DNA of 64,000 nucleotides from Acinetobacter sp. ANC 5054 (GTDB lineage: Bacteria; Pseudomonadota; Gammaproteobacteria; Pseudomonadales; Moraxellaceae): positions 155,166 through 219,165 of the forward strand of contig NZ_NEGG01000002.1 of assembly GCF_002135295.1 (NCBI RefSeq). The letters run 5' to 3'. This document shows, piece by piece, positions 46,329-55,686 of this stretch (positions are counted from its first letter, which is position 1; every line of letters starts with the position of its first letter). The notes beneath the pieces were generated by a model. The model was not told where the DNA came from, made no database searches, and worked only from the letters and a program-made list of their open reading frames with translations. Both the position numbers and the translations under genes were made by a program.

Positions 46329-46540
46329 TCGCTTTCTCCGATTTAGCCATTTTAGTGCTGGCAAGTTGGGTTTAAATCCACACTGTTTAAGTTTTCACTT
46401 AAACGCTCTGTTGTTGCATTCAGACTAACAACTGATTTTTTTCATTGCAAGCCAAACTGCACAATTTTTTGGAAAATAGAATCTTTTGTTCAAATATAAA
46501 GCATACGCACTTAAATCCTGTATTAGAGCTTAATTTTAGC

Positions 46541-46568
46541 TTGACCCACTTTAAAATCTGCTTATAAT
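46541..46568 (+). promoter_or_regulatory. Promoter of tRNA-Asn copy 5
   Basis: TTGACC at 46541-46546, 16-bp spacer, perfect TATAAT at 46563-46568. Confidence 0.75.
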
Positions 46569-46579
46569 CGCATTCAGAT

Positions 46580-46655
46580 TCTCCAATAGCTCAGTCGGTA
46601 GAGCGACGGACTGTTAATCCGCAGGTCCCTGGTTCGAGCCCAGGTTGGAGAGCCA
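46580..46655 (+). tRNA. tRNA-Asn(GTT), copy 5
   Basis: Identical over 76 nt to copies 1, 3 and 4, which lie 44 kb away. It has its own promoter and terminator of the same design. Confidence 0.97.
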
Positions 46656-46662
46656 AATTCTA

Positions 46663-46694
46663 AAAAGCCCATTTCATAATGAATGGGCTTTTTT
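46663..46694 (+). terminator. Terminator after tRNA-Asn copy 5
   Basis: AAAAAGCCCATT and AATGGGCTTTTT pair around a short loop. Confidence 0.85.
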
Positions 46695-46782
46695 ATGGCC
46701 TATAATTTTTTACTCCATAAGTCTTTCACTGCAAGTTGTTGAAATCTTTGCAGCAGATAATGTATAGCTTTTAAAAAGGATA

Positions 46783-46812
46783 AAAAAACCTCTATAGATG
46801 ATATAGAGGTTT
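46783..46812 (-). terminator. Terminator after the DUF4198 gene
   Basis: AAACCTCTATA and TATAGAGGTTT form a perfect 11-bp stem, with a T run on the minus strand. Confidence 0.85.
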
Positions 46813-46839
46813 ATAGAACTTCAATGTGCCTCTAAGCTT

Positions 46840-47670
46840 TTAAATCACATTAAAACTCAAAGTATATTTAAAGCGCTTCAACTCATCAGCTTTCATTGAA
46901 AAAGGTTGCTGATAATCAATTTTCAATAAATATTGCCCTTTATCTGCCAAACTAAAATTCAAATTGCCCTGCTGATCGGTTTCAAGATTTTTATATACTT
47001 TCCCATCACGGCTGTAATCCGTAGTTTGTGCCAAAATTTCAACTTTTACGTTTTCAATACCTTTGTTTTTATCTAATACTTTAAGTTGAATCAGTTGACC
47101 ATTTTGAATTGCATTTGGATGGCTTAAAAATTCGATATTAAATTCAGGCTGATCCATTTTTAAAACATTGCTTGAGCTACTACGGCGTGAAACAAAGGTT
47201 TCAATAAGTTCTACAGTTTGAACTGTCTTCACTTTTGTCTTTTTAGAGAGCTGAGATGCATAAACAACATTGGCAGGTGCTGGTTTTGTAGGATCGGCAT
47301 CTGCATGAATCAATGTTTTCCATTGGTTCTGATCAAAGGCAAAGCTTGTTTTATTCGCTAATTTTTCGCCTCGAATGCGGTATGTTCCGTCAGTTTTATT
47401 TTCAAGACTATAGCTACTTAATGTCTGTGTTTTTGCCCAATCAGCCTCTTTTAATTGCAATTTTTTTCCTTCAGGGGTGTAAACCGTAAAATTGAAATTT
47501 TTAATAGCAATTTCTGACACAAATGGATTGTCATAAAAACCTGAAACGATTGCGCTATGATTATTAAAGGTTTGGTAATTTAAAGGTGCGACATAAGGAT
47601 AATGTGCATGGCTGCTACCCGCGACAAGAAACATTGCACAAAATAATGCATAAGATTTAGTTAAAGTCAT
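46840..47670 (-). CDS. DUF4198 exported protein
   Basis: A 276-residue periplasmic protein with a signal peptide (GSSHA-HYP). The mature protein starts with a His residue followed by PYVAP, and the body is strand-rich, matching DUF4198, a family often encoded near TonB-dependent metal or siderophore receptors and thought to handle metals in the periplasm. No receptor gene is adjacent. A Fur-box-like sequence lies 55 bp upstream, so iron repression is likely. Confidence 0.8.
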   Translation of the reverse strand: MTLTKSYALFCAMFLVAGSSHAHYPYVAPLNYQTFNNHSAIVSGFYDNPFVSEIAIKNFNFTVYTPEGKKLQLKEADWAKTQTLSSYSLENKTDGTYRIRGEKLANKTSFAFDQNQWKTLIHADADPTKPAPANVVYASQLSKKTKVKTVQTVELIETFVSRRSSSSNVLKMDQPEFNIEFLSHPNAIQNGQLIQLKVLDKNKGIENVKVEILAQTTDYSRDGKVYKNLETDQQGNLNFSLADKGQYLLKIDYQQPFSMKADELKRFKYTLSFNVI

Positions 47671-47724
47671 GAGACGAATCGATTTAGAAAAATTAGACTA
47701 TTCTAGTGATTCAAAACCAACAAT

Positions 47725-47743
47725 GTAAATGATTCTTAATTTC
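47725..47743. promoter_or_regulatory. Fur-box-like sequence upstream of the DUF4198 gene
   Basis: On the minus strand GAAATTAAGAATCATTTAC matches the 19-bp Fur consensus GATAATGATAATCATTATC at 13 positions, including the right half ATCATT exactly. Confidence 0.45.
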
Positions 47744-47763
47744 AATTATATTGAACGTATAAA

Positions 47764-47784
47764 AAATCCCCCTTTCGGAGGATT
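47764..47784 (-). terminator. Terminator after miaE
   Basis: On the minus strand AATCCTCC and GGGGGATT pair around GAAA, followed by a T run. It closes the long lepA-miaE cluster. Confidence 0.75.
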
Positions 47785-47794
47785 AAGTGTGAAG

Positions 47795-48448
47795 TTAAGC
47801 AGCTTGCTTCGGCACTCCACTGTGAAAACGAAATAGTTCATCAGGTGTACTAATTAAGTTTTTTTCAACTTCACGGATATGCTCAATACGCATCTGAATA
47901 TCTTCTTTCGGATTTTTCAGCTTCGATGTAGTCGCCACATCCACTGCTAATGCGAGATAGTCCTCATAATGGCGTGATTCCGACTTAAGCAAGTAACGGT
48001 AATAACGACCTAATTCTTCATCTACAAGCGGAGCAAGCGCGTAGAAACGCTCACAAGAGCGTGCTTCAACAAACGCCCCGATCACTAGAATATCAATTAA
48101 AGCTTCAGGTTCAAATGTACGCACTTCTTTACGCAAACCACCTGCATAACGTCCTGCACTAATGGCAGTCCATTCTTGACCACGTTTTTCCATCAGTTCA
48201 AGCACTTGCTCATAATGCAACATTTCTTCACGTACTAACTGAGCAAGCTTCACTTGTAAATCAGAGAAGAAACTATATCTGAACATTAAGTTCATCGCTG
48301 TACTTGCTGCTTTCTTTTCACAGTTGGCATGATCTTGCATTAAAATATCAAGATTATTCACAGCTTCATCAAGCCAAGCTTTAGGTGTTTCACAGCCTAA
48401 GAAGCCAATGACTGGCTTCATTAGTGCATCATAATCAATATTCGACAT
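47795..48448 (-). CDS. miaE: tRNA-(ms2io6A)-hydroxylase
   Basis: Non-heme diiron monooxygenase that hydroxylates 2-methylthio-isopentenyl-adenosine at position 37 of tRNAs reading U-starting codons. The 217 residues show the two ExxH pairs of a ferritin-like four-helix core: REEMLHYEQV near residue 72 and SESRHYEDYL near 154, with further Glu residues in NCEKKAAST and EARSCERF. It is last of the cluster, 18 bp after pdxJ. Confidence 0.93.
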   Translation of the reverse strand: MSNIDYDALMKPVIGFLGCETPKAWLDEAVNNLDILMQDHANCEKKAASTAMNLMFRYSFFSDLQVKLAQLVREEMLHYEQVLELMEKRGQEWTAISAGRYAGGLRKEVRTFEPEALIDILVIGAFVEARSCERFYALAPLVDEELGRYYRYLLKSESRHYEDYLALAVDVATTSKLKNPKEDIQMRIEHIREVEKNLISTPDELFRFHSGVPKQAA

Positions 48449-48466
48449 ATCACTTAACTTAAAAAA

Positions 48467-49192
48467 TTAACGTGCTGCTTTAATGGCAGCTTTCATTTGC
48501 TGTACAGACTGAGCCAAACCAATAAATACTGCATCCGCAATAATAGAATGACCAATGTTTAATTCATGGATTTGCGGAATACGTGCAATTGGAGCGACAT
48601 TTTCAACGTTTAGTCCATGACCTGCATTAACTACCAAACCTTTAGAAGCAGCATACTCTGCCCCTTGAATAATGCGTTCCAATTCATGCTGCTGTGCTTC
48701 TGCTGTTTCTGCATCAGCATAAGCACCTGTATGCAATTCAATGGTTGGCGCACCACATGCAATTGCTGCATCAATCTGAGCGATATCAGCATCAATAAAT
48801 AAAGAAACGTCACAACCTAATGCTGAAAGTGCCTGTGTCGCATTTTTAACATCTTCAAAATGACCGACAACATCCAAACCGCCTTCAGTCGTCACTTCTT
48901 CACGCTTTTCAGGTACAAAACATACATGCTGCGGCTTAATTTCTTTGGCAAATTCAACCATTTCAGCAGTAACAGCCATTTCTAAATTCATATGCGTTTT
49001 TAAAACAGGACGCATACGGCGTACATCATCATCTTTAATATGGCGACGGTCTTCACGTAAATGTAGGGTAATGCCCTCCGCACCTGCCTGCTCGCAGATC
49101 AACGCTGCATTTACAGGATCTGGATAAGTGGTGCCACGTGCATTACGCAATGTTGCCACATGGTCAATATTTACACCAAGCAAAGCTGCCAT
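48467..49192 (-). CDS. pdxJ: Pyridoxine 5'-phosphate synthase
   Basis: TIM-barrel enzyme joining 1-deoxyxylulose phosphate and aminoacetone phosphate to form the vitamin B6 ring. The 241 residues begin [17 protein letters not shown] and carry HLREDRRHI near residue 43 with active-site His and Arg, and NAGHGLN near 192. It follows recO by nine bases, as in many gammaproteobacteria. Confidence 0.97.
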   Translation of the reverse strand: MAALLGVNIDHVATLRNARGTTYPDPVNAALICEQAGAEGITLHLREDRRHIKDDDVRRMRPVLKTHMNLEMAVTAEMVEFAKEIKPQHVCFVPEKREEVTTEGGLDVVGHFEDVKNATQALSALGCDVSLFIDADIAQIDAAIACGAPTIELHTGAYADAETAEAQQHELERIIQGAEYAASKGLVVNAGHGLNVENVAPIARIPQIHELNIGHSIIADAVFIGLAQSVQQMKAAIKAAR

Positions 49193-49201
49193 AATAATTT
49201 C

Positions 49202-49915
49202 CTAATGACGTTGAGTTTGAGAATTCTGTATCCACAATTGGCGACTCTTTAATGGTCGATCTCCCAATAATGAAGTGATCATTTGTCGATAGAGCTTCGA
49301 GAGTAATTGTAACTGTTCAGGGCTAAATTCCCTACCTTTTTCATAGTCACACATACTCAAAATATGCTGTCCAAATAAGCTTGAACGTGAAGCTTTCACA
49401 ACAGGTAAAAAACCATCGGTTAAGTGAAATTGATAGTTTTCATTTTCTTGAATTTGTTGCTGATTTGAATCCGTTGAATAATCGAGTGCGTAGCCCAACT
49501 CTTCCAGCAATTCATGTTCAAATTGTCTTAAAATTTGCCTTAAGAAGAGGTCAGGATTTTCCTGTTGAGACATAAGCTGCAATTGCTCAAGCGTGTGCGC
49601 ATATTGAGCAAAGGTTTGCGACATTTCAACTTCGAGTGGACAAAGTCGAAGTAAGACTTCATTTAAATAAAATCCCGAAAAAAACGCATCGCCATAAAAG
49701 AAAATCGGTTGATTAACGATTTCCAGTTTACTGAAGTTTTTTAATTCAGATTTACCTGAGGCTTGTAGACAAATAGGTTGATATTGCGGTGGTGGCGTTT
49801 GTCTTAAAATACCATCCACACGGCCATGCTCTTGTGTAAACAAGTGCACGATATGGCTTTTTTCGCGATATTTTCGATGGTGAATTAAATAACCATGCAG
49901 TACTTCATTACGCAT
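49202..49915 (-). CDS. recO: DNA repair protein RecO
   Basis: Recombination mediator of the RecFOR pathway that helps load RecA onto SSB-coated DNA. A 237-residue protein with the N-terminal OB fold (MRNEVLHGYLIHHRKYREKSHIV, VDGILRQ) and a helical C-terminal part. The zinc-binding cysteines of many RecO proteins are largely absent here. It lies between a small lipoprotein gene and pdxJ. Confidence 0.93.
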   Translation of the reverse strand: MRNEVLHGYLIHHRKYREKSHIVHLFTQEHGRVDGILRQTPPPQYQPICLQASGKSELKNFSKLEIVNQPIFFYGDAFFSGFYLNEVLLRLCPLEVEMSQTFAQYAHTLEQLQLMSQQENPDLFLRQILRQFEHELLEELGYALDYSTDSNQQQIQENENYQFHLTDGFLPVVKASRSSLFGQHILSMCDYEKGREFSPEQLQLLSKLYRQMITSLLGDRPLKSRQLWIQNSQTQRH

Positions 49916-49926
49916 GATTTAAATCG

Positions 49927-50130
49927 TTAATCCTTATTTTTTTTCTTTTTTGAATCTTCTTCGTCTTCTTCATCATCCCCATCAGGAATGATTGCACCCA
50001 CGACTGCTGCTGTACCTTTAACAACACCTTTGGTGGTTTTATAAGCGACTTTAACAGGAACAGTAACGATTTTATGAATACACCCTTGTAGAAACAAAAC
50101 ACATGCAACTACGGCCAATACTTTCATCAT
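49927..50130 (-). CDS. Small lipoprotein
   Basis: A 67-residue protein with a lipoprotein signal (lipobox LQGC, Cys17), a short hydrophobic mature part (VTVPVKVAYKTTKGVVKGTAAVVG) and a highly charged tail of Asp/Glu then Lys. It matches a short lipoprotein family known from Acinetobacter (NF038104 type, from memory). GAGGGAA precedes the ATG pair. It is inserted between era and recO in the cluster. The function is unknown. Confidence 0.85.
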   Translation of the reverse strand: MMKVLAVVACVLFLQGCIHKIVTVPVKVAYKTTKGVVKGTAAVVGAIIPDGDDEEDEEDSKKKKNKD

Positions 50131-50161
50131 TACTATTCCCTCAAAGTTTGTTGTTTAACGA

Positions 50162-51190
50162 TTAGATATCGCTATAACCTAAGCTTTTTAATGCACGCTC
50201 ATCATCAGACCACCCGCCTTTGACTTTCACCCAAAGCGTTAACATGATTTTTTGCTCGAACATTTTTTCCATATCTACACGTGCGTCCATACCGATTTTT
50301 TTCAGTTTGGCACCTTTCTCACCAATCACAATAGCCTTCTGACCAGAGCGATCGACAAAAATAGTCGCATCAATATAAGTACACGCCGCTTTTGGACGAC
50401 CAGTTTTAGGATTTACCGTCGCTTCTTCAGTCTTAAATGATTCAATTTGAACTGTTAAATCATAAGGAAGCTCTTCACCCAATTGACGCATGATTTTTTC
50501 ACGAATAATTTCAGATGCAAGGAAGCGCTCTGAACGATCCGTTAATTGTTCAAGTGCATAAAGAGGTGGCTGGAACGGTAAATAGTTTTCAATGGTATTG
50601 CGCAAATGATCTAAATTGGCACCGCGCAATGCAGATACAGGAACAATTTCTGCAAAATTCATCAATTTTGCACGTTCTTGAATCAATGGTAATGCATGGT
50701 TTTTATTTTCTAGCGTATCAATTTTATTGATCACTAGAATCACTGGCATATCCGCATTTTTCAGCTTTTCTAAAACTAGATCATCATTTTGTGTCCATTT
50801 GTCTGCATCAATAACGAATAGGACAAGGTTCACATCACGAAGTGCTGAATGTGCTGCACGGTTCATCATTTTATTGATAGCACGTACTTCTTTTTTATGC
50901 ATCCCTGGGGTATCAACAAATACCGCCTGAGATTTTTCACGCGAGTCAATACCGACAATTTTATGTCGAGTTGTTTGCGGTTTTCGTGAAGTAATCGATA
51001 GTTTCTGACCCAAAATATGGTTCATTAGGGTCGATTTACCTACGTTCGGACGACCAACAATCGCCACAAATCCACTTTTAAAATCTGCCGGAATTTCAGT
51101 GCCTTGTGCACTAAAAAATTGGCTAATTAAATCGTTACTGTCGCCTTGCGACTCGTGATCAGCATCTACGTGATCGGAATGAGTAGTCAT
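50162..51190 (-). CDS. era: GTPase Era
   Basis: Essential GTPase that binds the 3' end of 16S rRNA and helps mature the 30S subunit. The 342 residues include an N-terminal extension of about 40 acidic residues before the G domain. G1 GRPNVGKST, G3 DTPGMH and G4 NKID are present, followed by a C-terminal KH domain with VIGEKGAKLKKIG. It overlaps rnc by one base (stop/start), a conserved pairing of two rRNA-maturation genes. Confidence 0.97.
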   Translation of the reverse strand: MTTHSDHVDADHESQGDSNDLISQFFSAQGTEIPADFKSGFVAIVGRPNVGKSTLMNHILGQKLSITSRKPQTTRHKIVGIDSREKSQAVFVDTPGMHKKEVRAINKMMNRAAHSALRDVNLVLFVIDADKWTQNDDLVLEKLKNADMPVILVINKIDTLENKNHALPLIQERAKLMNFAEIVPVSALRGANLDHLRNTIENYLPFQPPLYALEQLTDRSERFLASEIIREKIMRQLGEELPYDLTVQIESFKTEEATVNPKTGRPKAACTYIDATIFVDRSGQKAIVIGEKGAKLKKIGMDARVDMEKMFEQKIMLTLWVKVKGGWSDDERALKSLGYSDI

Positions 51191-51888
51191 TAAGACTTTT
51201 GCTCCAAAATTTCTAAGATATCTGCCGCTACTGCTTGTTCAGCAAAGCGACGGCTTGATCCTTCACCAGATTTCACAGGCAAACCCACCACAGTACATTC
51301 CACTTTAAAATGCTGATTTGGTGCATCACCTTGAATATCCACAACCTCGTAAACCGGGAGAGGTTTTTTACGTGCTTGTAAATACTCTTGTAAGCGTGAT
51401 TTAGGATCTTTTAGTTGATCCGTTGGTTCAATATGGTCTAAATAAGGTACATACCATTTTAGAACAATAGGTTCCAAGACTTTTAAATCCTGACAATCCA
51501 CATATATCGCGCCAATAATTGATTCAACTGTATCGGCAAGTATAGACTCGCGATGATGACCGCCAGATTTCAATTCACCAGTACTTAGGATAAGTTCCTG
51601 ACTGAGTTTTAAATCGTTGGCGATTTTACCTAATGCCTCCTGACGAACAAGCGTCGCACGCATACGCGTTAAACGCCCTTCATTTTCATTCGGATAGGCA
51701 TGGTACAGATAATTGGCAATTATCATACCCAATAATGAATCGCCTAGATATTCTAAGCGCTCATAATTGTATTTATGGCTCACCGATCGGTGGGTCAAGG
51801 CCAGTTGTAACAATTCAGGTTGTTTAAACTGATAACCGATACGACTTGCTAAACGGGCTTCATTTAGCTTGGACTGAGCTTTGATCAA
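51190..51888 (-). CDS. rnc: Ribonuclease III
   Basis: Cuts double-stranded RNA, including rRNA precursors. The 232 residues have the RNase III signature YERLEYLGDSLLG near residue 44, the second metal site DTVESIIGAIY near 118 and a C-terminal double-stranded RNA-binding domain with SGEGSSRRFAEQAVA. The likely start is TTG at 51886-51888, because no ATG or GTG fits; this makes it overlap the DUF4845 gene by 29 bp. It is coupled to era. Confidence 0.95.
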   Translation of the reverse strand: MIKAQSKLNEARLASRIGYQFKQPELLQLALTHRSVSHKYNYERLEYLGDSLLGMIIANYLYHAYPNENEGRLTRMRATLVRQEALGKIANDLKLSQELILSTGELKSGGHHRESILADTVESIIGAIYVDCQDLKVLEPIVLKWYVPYLDHIEPTDQLKDPKSRLQEYLQARKKPLPVYEVVDIQGDAPNQHFKVECTVVGLPVKSGEGSSRRFAEQAVAADILEILEQKS

Positions 51889-52231
51889 AACTTTTCTCGA
51901 ACTTCAACACAATATCAATATTCAATAAGAAGGGTTTTCTTATCTCATAATCTTTTTTCACTTGTAGACTATCTACATTAGTGACCTGAGCAATCTCTTT
52001 GAAGTTTAAGTCACGTACACCATTCATGTCTAAACGCTGTGCCATTTGTGATTCAAACTTACTCGGAGCAATGTTTTTAGGACTGCTCTTCATTAAATCT
52101 TCAATTTCATTGTTGACGAGACGATCATCAACATACGGTCCCCAAACCGCGATTAACGCTTTTGCTAGAAAAGCAAATCCAATGATAGCAATTAAAATTG
52201 CAATATAAGACGTTCCCCGTTGATGTCTCAT
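51860..52231 (-). CDS. DUF4845 family membrane protein
   Basis: A 123-residue protein with one N-terminal helix (residues 8-28, in a pilin-like position after RGTSYI) and a small periplasmic domain. The DUF4845 family is regularly found between lepB and rnc in gammaproteobacteria, as here. Its function is unknown. It overlaps the start of rnc. Confidence 0.88.
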   Translation of the reverse strand: MRHQRGTSYIAILIAIIGFAFLAKALIAVWGPYVDDRLVNNEIEDLMKSSPKNIAPSKFESQMAQRLDMNGVRDLNFKEIAQVTNVDSLQVKKDYEIRKPFLLNIDIVLKFEKSFDQSSVQAK

Positions 52232-52251
52232 TTTATTTTCCTAATGTAAGA

Positions 52252-53079
52252 CTAATCTATACCACCATTACGACTAAACGATGGCAGTTTAAAACCAGGT
52301 TCCTTATGCATCCATTTATAAAAAGCACGACCCGTTAAATTTTCCTCTGGTACAAATCCCCAAAAACGACTGTCAGCACTTTGATCACGATTATCCCCCA
52401 TCGCGAAATAATGACCTGCAGGAACCTTAACTTCCCAATATAAACCATTTTCAGTTGAATATTTACCATTTTCAACATAGTTGATAAATGGTGCTTGACG
52501 CGCAATATTCATGCCTTCCAGTTCACGCATGGTAAAGGTGTGTGTACCCAGAGTTTCTTTATGATAAATCGATGTCGGTGTGTCTTGATTATCTTTTTCA
52601 CGGCTAAATTCAACAGGTACTTTTGGTACTTTTTGACCATTAATACTCAATTGACCATGATCATAAACAATATGATCACCCGGCAAACCCACAACACGTT
52701 TAATATAACTAATAGTCGGTTGTGGTGGATAACGGAAGACAATCACATCACCACGTTCAGGTTCACCCACATTAATAATTTTCTTATTGATGATCGGTAA
52801 TCGAACACCATATTCAAATTTATTCACTAGAATAAAATCGCCAGTTTCCAAGGTCGGAACCATAGAATCAGACGGAATATTGAAAGGTTCATACAAGAAT
52901 GAACGCAATACTAAAACAACTGCCAATACTGGCCAGAAGTCATACGCCCAAGTAATAATGACATTTTCATTACCCTTACCTTTGGTCTGTCGTTGTTTCC
53001 AGACAAACTTATCCAATAGCCAAATCAAGAAAAAAATGACTGTGGCAGGAACAAGGATCAAATTAAAATCAAAATCCAT
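52252..53079 (-). CDS. lepB: Signal peptidase I
   Basis: Inner-membrane serine protease that removes signal peptides from exported proteins. The 275 residues have two N-terminal helices, then the catalytic Ser72 in NIPSDSMVPTL and the catalytic Lys in SYIKRVVGLPGD near 132, plus GDNRDQSADSRFWG near 240. It lies between lepA and the DUF4845 gene. Confidence 0.97.
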   Translation of the reverse strand: MDFDFNLILVPATVIFFLIWLLDKFVWKQRQTKGKGNENVIITWAYDFWPVLAVVLVLRSFLYEPFNIPSDSMVPTLETGDFILVNKFEYGVRLPIINKKIINVGEPERGDVIVFRYPPQPTISYIKRVVGLPGDHIVYDHGQLSINGQKVPKVPVEFSREKDNQDTPTSIYHKETLGTHTFTMRELEGMNIARQAPFINYVENGKYSTENGLYWEVKVPAGHYFAMGDNRDQSADSRFWGFVPEENLTGRAFYKWMHKEPGFKLPSFSRNGGID

Positions 53080-53100
53080 GAGCGCATAAACCTCTATTTA

Positions 53101-54918
53101 TTATCTTTCTACTTTCAATACAGCAAGGAACGCTTCTTGCGGGATTTCAACACTACCCACTTGTTTCATACGTTTCTTACCTTCTTTTTGTTTCGCAAGA
53201 AGTTTCTTCTTACGTGACACGTCACCACCATAACATTTTGCCAATACGTTTTTACGCATCGCTTTTACTGTTGAACGTGCAATAATTTGTGCGCCAATTG
53301 CAGCTTGAATGGCCACATCAAACATTTGACGTGGAATCAATTCTTTCATTTTTTCAACTAACGCAATACCACGATGACGTGCATCTTGACGGTGACAAAT
53401 CATCGCTAAGGCATCCACCTTCTCGCCATTAATTAACACGTCAACCTTAACCAAAGATGAACTTTCAAAACGGGTAAAGTTATAGTCTAGCGACGCGAAA
53501 CCGCGTGAACATGATTTCAATCTATCAAAGAAATCCATCACCACTTCTGCCATAGGAATATCAAAACTGATTGAAACTTGGTTACCCAAGAATTTCATGT
53601 CTTTTTGTACACCACGACGCTCTACACACAAGGTCATGACATTACCCAGGTATTCTTGCGGTACAAGAATATGACACTCAGCAATCGGTTCACGTAAATC
53701 TTCTACAGTTGAACCATCTGGCATTTTAGAAGGGCTGTCGATGTAAATGGTTTGACCATTTTTCATCACTGCTTCATAAATTACCGTTGGTGCAGATGAA
53801 ATCAGATCAAGATCGTACTCACGCTCTAAACGTTCCTGTACGATTTCCATGTGCAGCATTCCCAAGAAGCCACAGCGGAAACCAAAACCCAATGCATCCG
53901 AACTTTCTGGCTCGAAGAACAATGCTGAGTCATTGATTTGCAATTTGTGTAGTGCTTCACGGAATGGTTCAAAGTCACTTGAATCGATTGGGAATAGTCC
54001 CGCATAAACCTGAGGCTTAACTTTCTTAAAGCCCGGTAAAGTCGCCACTTCTGGTGTGGTTGATAATGTAATGGTATCACCGACAGGTGCACCAAAAATA
54101 TCTTTAATACCTGCAATAATAAAACCAACTTCGCCTGCTTCCAATACACCTGTTTCAGTGTGTTTTGGATTAAAGATACCTACAGACGTAATAATGTGTG
54201 TTTGGCCTGTTGATTTCATCAACATTTTATCGCCTTTACGCACACGTCCTTCTTTAATACGAACTAAAGAAACCACACCTAGATAGTTATCGAACCATGA
54301 GTCGACAATCAGTGCTTGAAGTGGTGCTTCACGGTCACCTTGTGGCGCTGGAATTACGTCAACAAGACGTTCAAGTACGCCATCTACACCTAAGCCTGTT
54401 TTTGCAGAACATGTTGGTGCATCGGTCGCTTCAATCCCAATAATTTCTTCAATTTCATGACATACACGTTCAGGTTCAGCCTGTGGTAAGTCAATTTTAT
54501 TAAGGATCGGTAAAACTTCCAGACCTTGCTCGATTGCGGTATAGCAGTTCGCTACTGACTGTGCTTCTACACCTTGCGCAGCGTCCACAACCAGTAATGC
54601 ACCTTCACATGCTGCTAAGGAGCGTGATACTTCATAAGAAAAGTCTACGTGTCCCGGAGTATCAATGAAGTTCAATTGATATTCTTGACCATTCGGATGC
54701 GTATAATACAAGGTAACCGAAGCCGCTTTAATGGTAATACCACGTTCACGCTCAAGCTCCATTGAGTCAAGAACTTGCGCTTGCATTTCACGATCTTGCA
54801 AACCACCACAGGTTTGAATGAAACGGTCAGCCAAAGTCGACTTACCATGGTCAATATGCGCAATGATCGAGAAGTTACGAATGTTTTTAATATCAACAGA
54901 TTTTTTAGCTTGCGCCAT
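53101..54918 (-). CDS. lepA: Elongation factor 4
   Basis: Translational GTPase that acts on stalled ribosomes or in ribosome assembly. The 605 residues show G1 [11 protein letters not shown]2 RGITI, G3 DTPGHVDF and G4 NKIDLP, and the LepA-specific C-terminal end [43 protein letters not shown] precedes the ATG. It heads the cluster that runs to miaE. Confidence 0.98.
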   Translation of the reverse strand: MAQAKKSVDIKNIRNFSIIAHIDHGKSTLADRFIQTCGGLQDREMQAQVLDSMELERERGITIKAASVTLYYTHPNGQEYQLNFIDTPGHVDFSYEVSRSLAACEGALLVVDAAQGVEAQSVANCYTAIEQGLEVLPILNKIDLPQAEPERVCHEIEEIIGIEATDAPTCSAKTGLGVDGVLERLVDVIPAPQGDREAPLQALIVDSWFDNYLGVVSLVRIKEGRVRKGDKMLMKSTGQTHIITSVGIFNPKHTETGVLEAGEVGFIIAGIKDIFGAPVGDTITLSTTPEVATLPGFKKVKPQVYAGLFPIDSSDFEPFREALHKLQINDSALFFEPESSDALGFGFRCGFLGMLHMEIVQERLEREYDLDLISSAPTVIYEAVMKNGQTIYIDSPSKMPDGSTVEDLREPIAECHILVPQEYLGNVMTLCVERRGVQKDMKFLGNQVSISFDIPMAEVVMDFFDRLKSCSRGFASLDYNFTRFESSSLVKVDVLINGEKVDALAMICHRQDARHRGIALVEKMKELIPRQMFDVAIQAAIGAQIIARSTVKAMRKNVLAKCYGGDVSRKKKLLAKQKEGKKRMKQVGSVEIPQEAFLAVLKVER

Positions 54919-55093
54919 GGGCTACCTTGAAAAAAATAAAGCGCTATGCAACCAATATTTAATGCACAGCAAGTCGAATAGAAATTGCCGAGGATTATAG
55001 CAGATGGATTTTTCAAAGTATCGAAAATAATGCACAGCTTTTAATGTGCCATCGCGTATTCGTGATGATTTAAGAAATAAATCGAATTACAGC

Positions 55094-55558
55094 CTATAAC
55101 TCAACTACCGATGCATCATAGATACTAAAATCTAGCGGATTTTCTGAATCAGCTAAAGGTTGATAGGCTTGCGTGAAAGTCGGTGACATGCGTTTTGGAC
55201 GACCTGTGGCAATTTCCACACATGCCCACTGAGTGCTGCCAGTAAACAAAATGCTTTTATCTTTCGGACGATAAAATACATATTGGCGAAAAGAATACAG
55301 AGCATTGATATCATTTAACCAAGTCCGCAGAATGATTTCTTCACCGTTTAACGCAGCTTTGCGATATTGCACATGATGTTCTACCGCCACCATGGCATGT
55401 TTTAATTCAACATATTCTTTAAGACCTAAACCTAATGCCTCAATATGTGCAGTTGCAACATCCTGCATCCAACTTACATACACCACATTATTAACATGAT
55501 TGAGCACATCAATCTGTTCAGGTTGAACCGTTATTTTTAAATCAAAAATTGTACTCAT
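55094..55558 (-). CDS. Acyl-CoA thioesterase, 4HBT type
   Basis: A 154-residue hotdog-fold thioesterase of the YbgC/4-hydroxybenzoyl-CoA family. The family's catalytic segment is DVLNHVNNVVYVSWMQDVA near residue 18, although the usual Asp position is partly substituted, so activity is likely but not certain. The substrate is unknown. It stands between lepA and the protease gene, each with its own spacing. Confidence 0.88.
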   Translation of the reverse strand: MSTIFDLKITVQPEQIDVLNHVNNVVYVSWMQDVATAHIEALGLGLKEYVELKHAMVAVEHHVQYRKAALNGEEIILRTWLNDINALYSFRQYVFYRPKDKSILFTGSTQWACVEIATGRPKRMSPTFTQAYQPLADSENPLDFSIYDASVVEL

Positions 55559-55638
55559 AACTTCTTAATATCTGCATAGCTTTTGCAATAGTCTACGCAA
55601 AAAAACTACAGCGTAAATTGCAAATTACGCTATTCATT

Positions 55639-55664
55639 AAAAAAAACCGCTCATTCGAGCGGTT
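55639..55664 (-). terminator. Terminator after the Do-type protease gene
   Basis: AAACCGCTC and GAGCGGTTT pair around ATTC, with a T run on the minus strand. Confidence 0.88.
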
Positions 55665-55686
55665 TCAAAACATAAGGATTCAAGCC

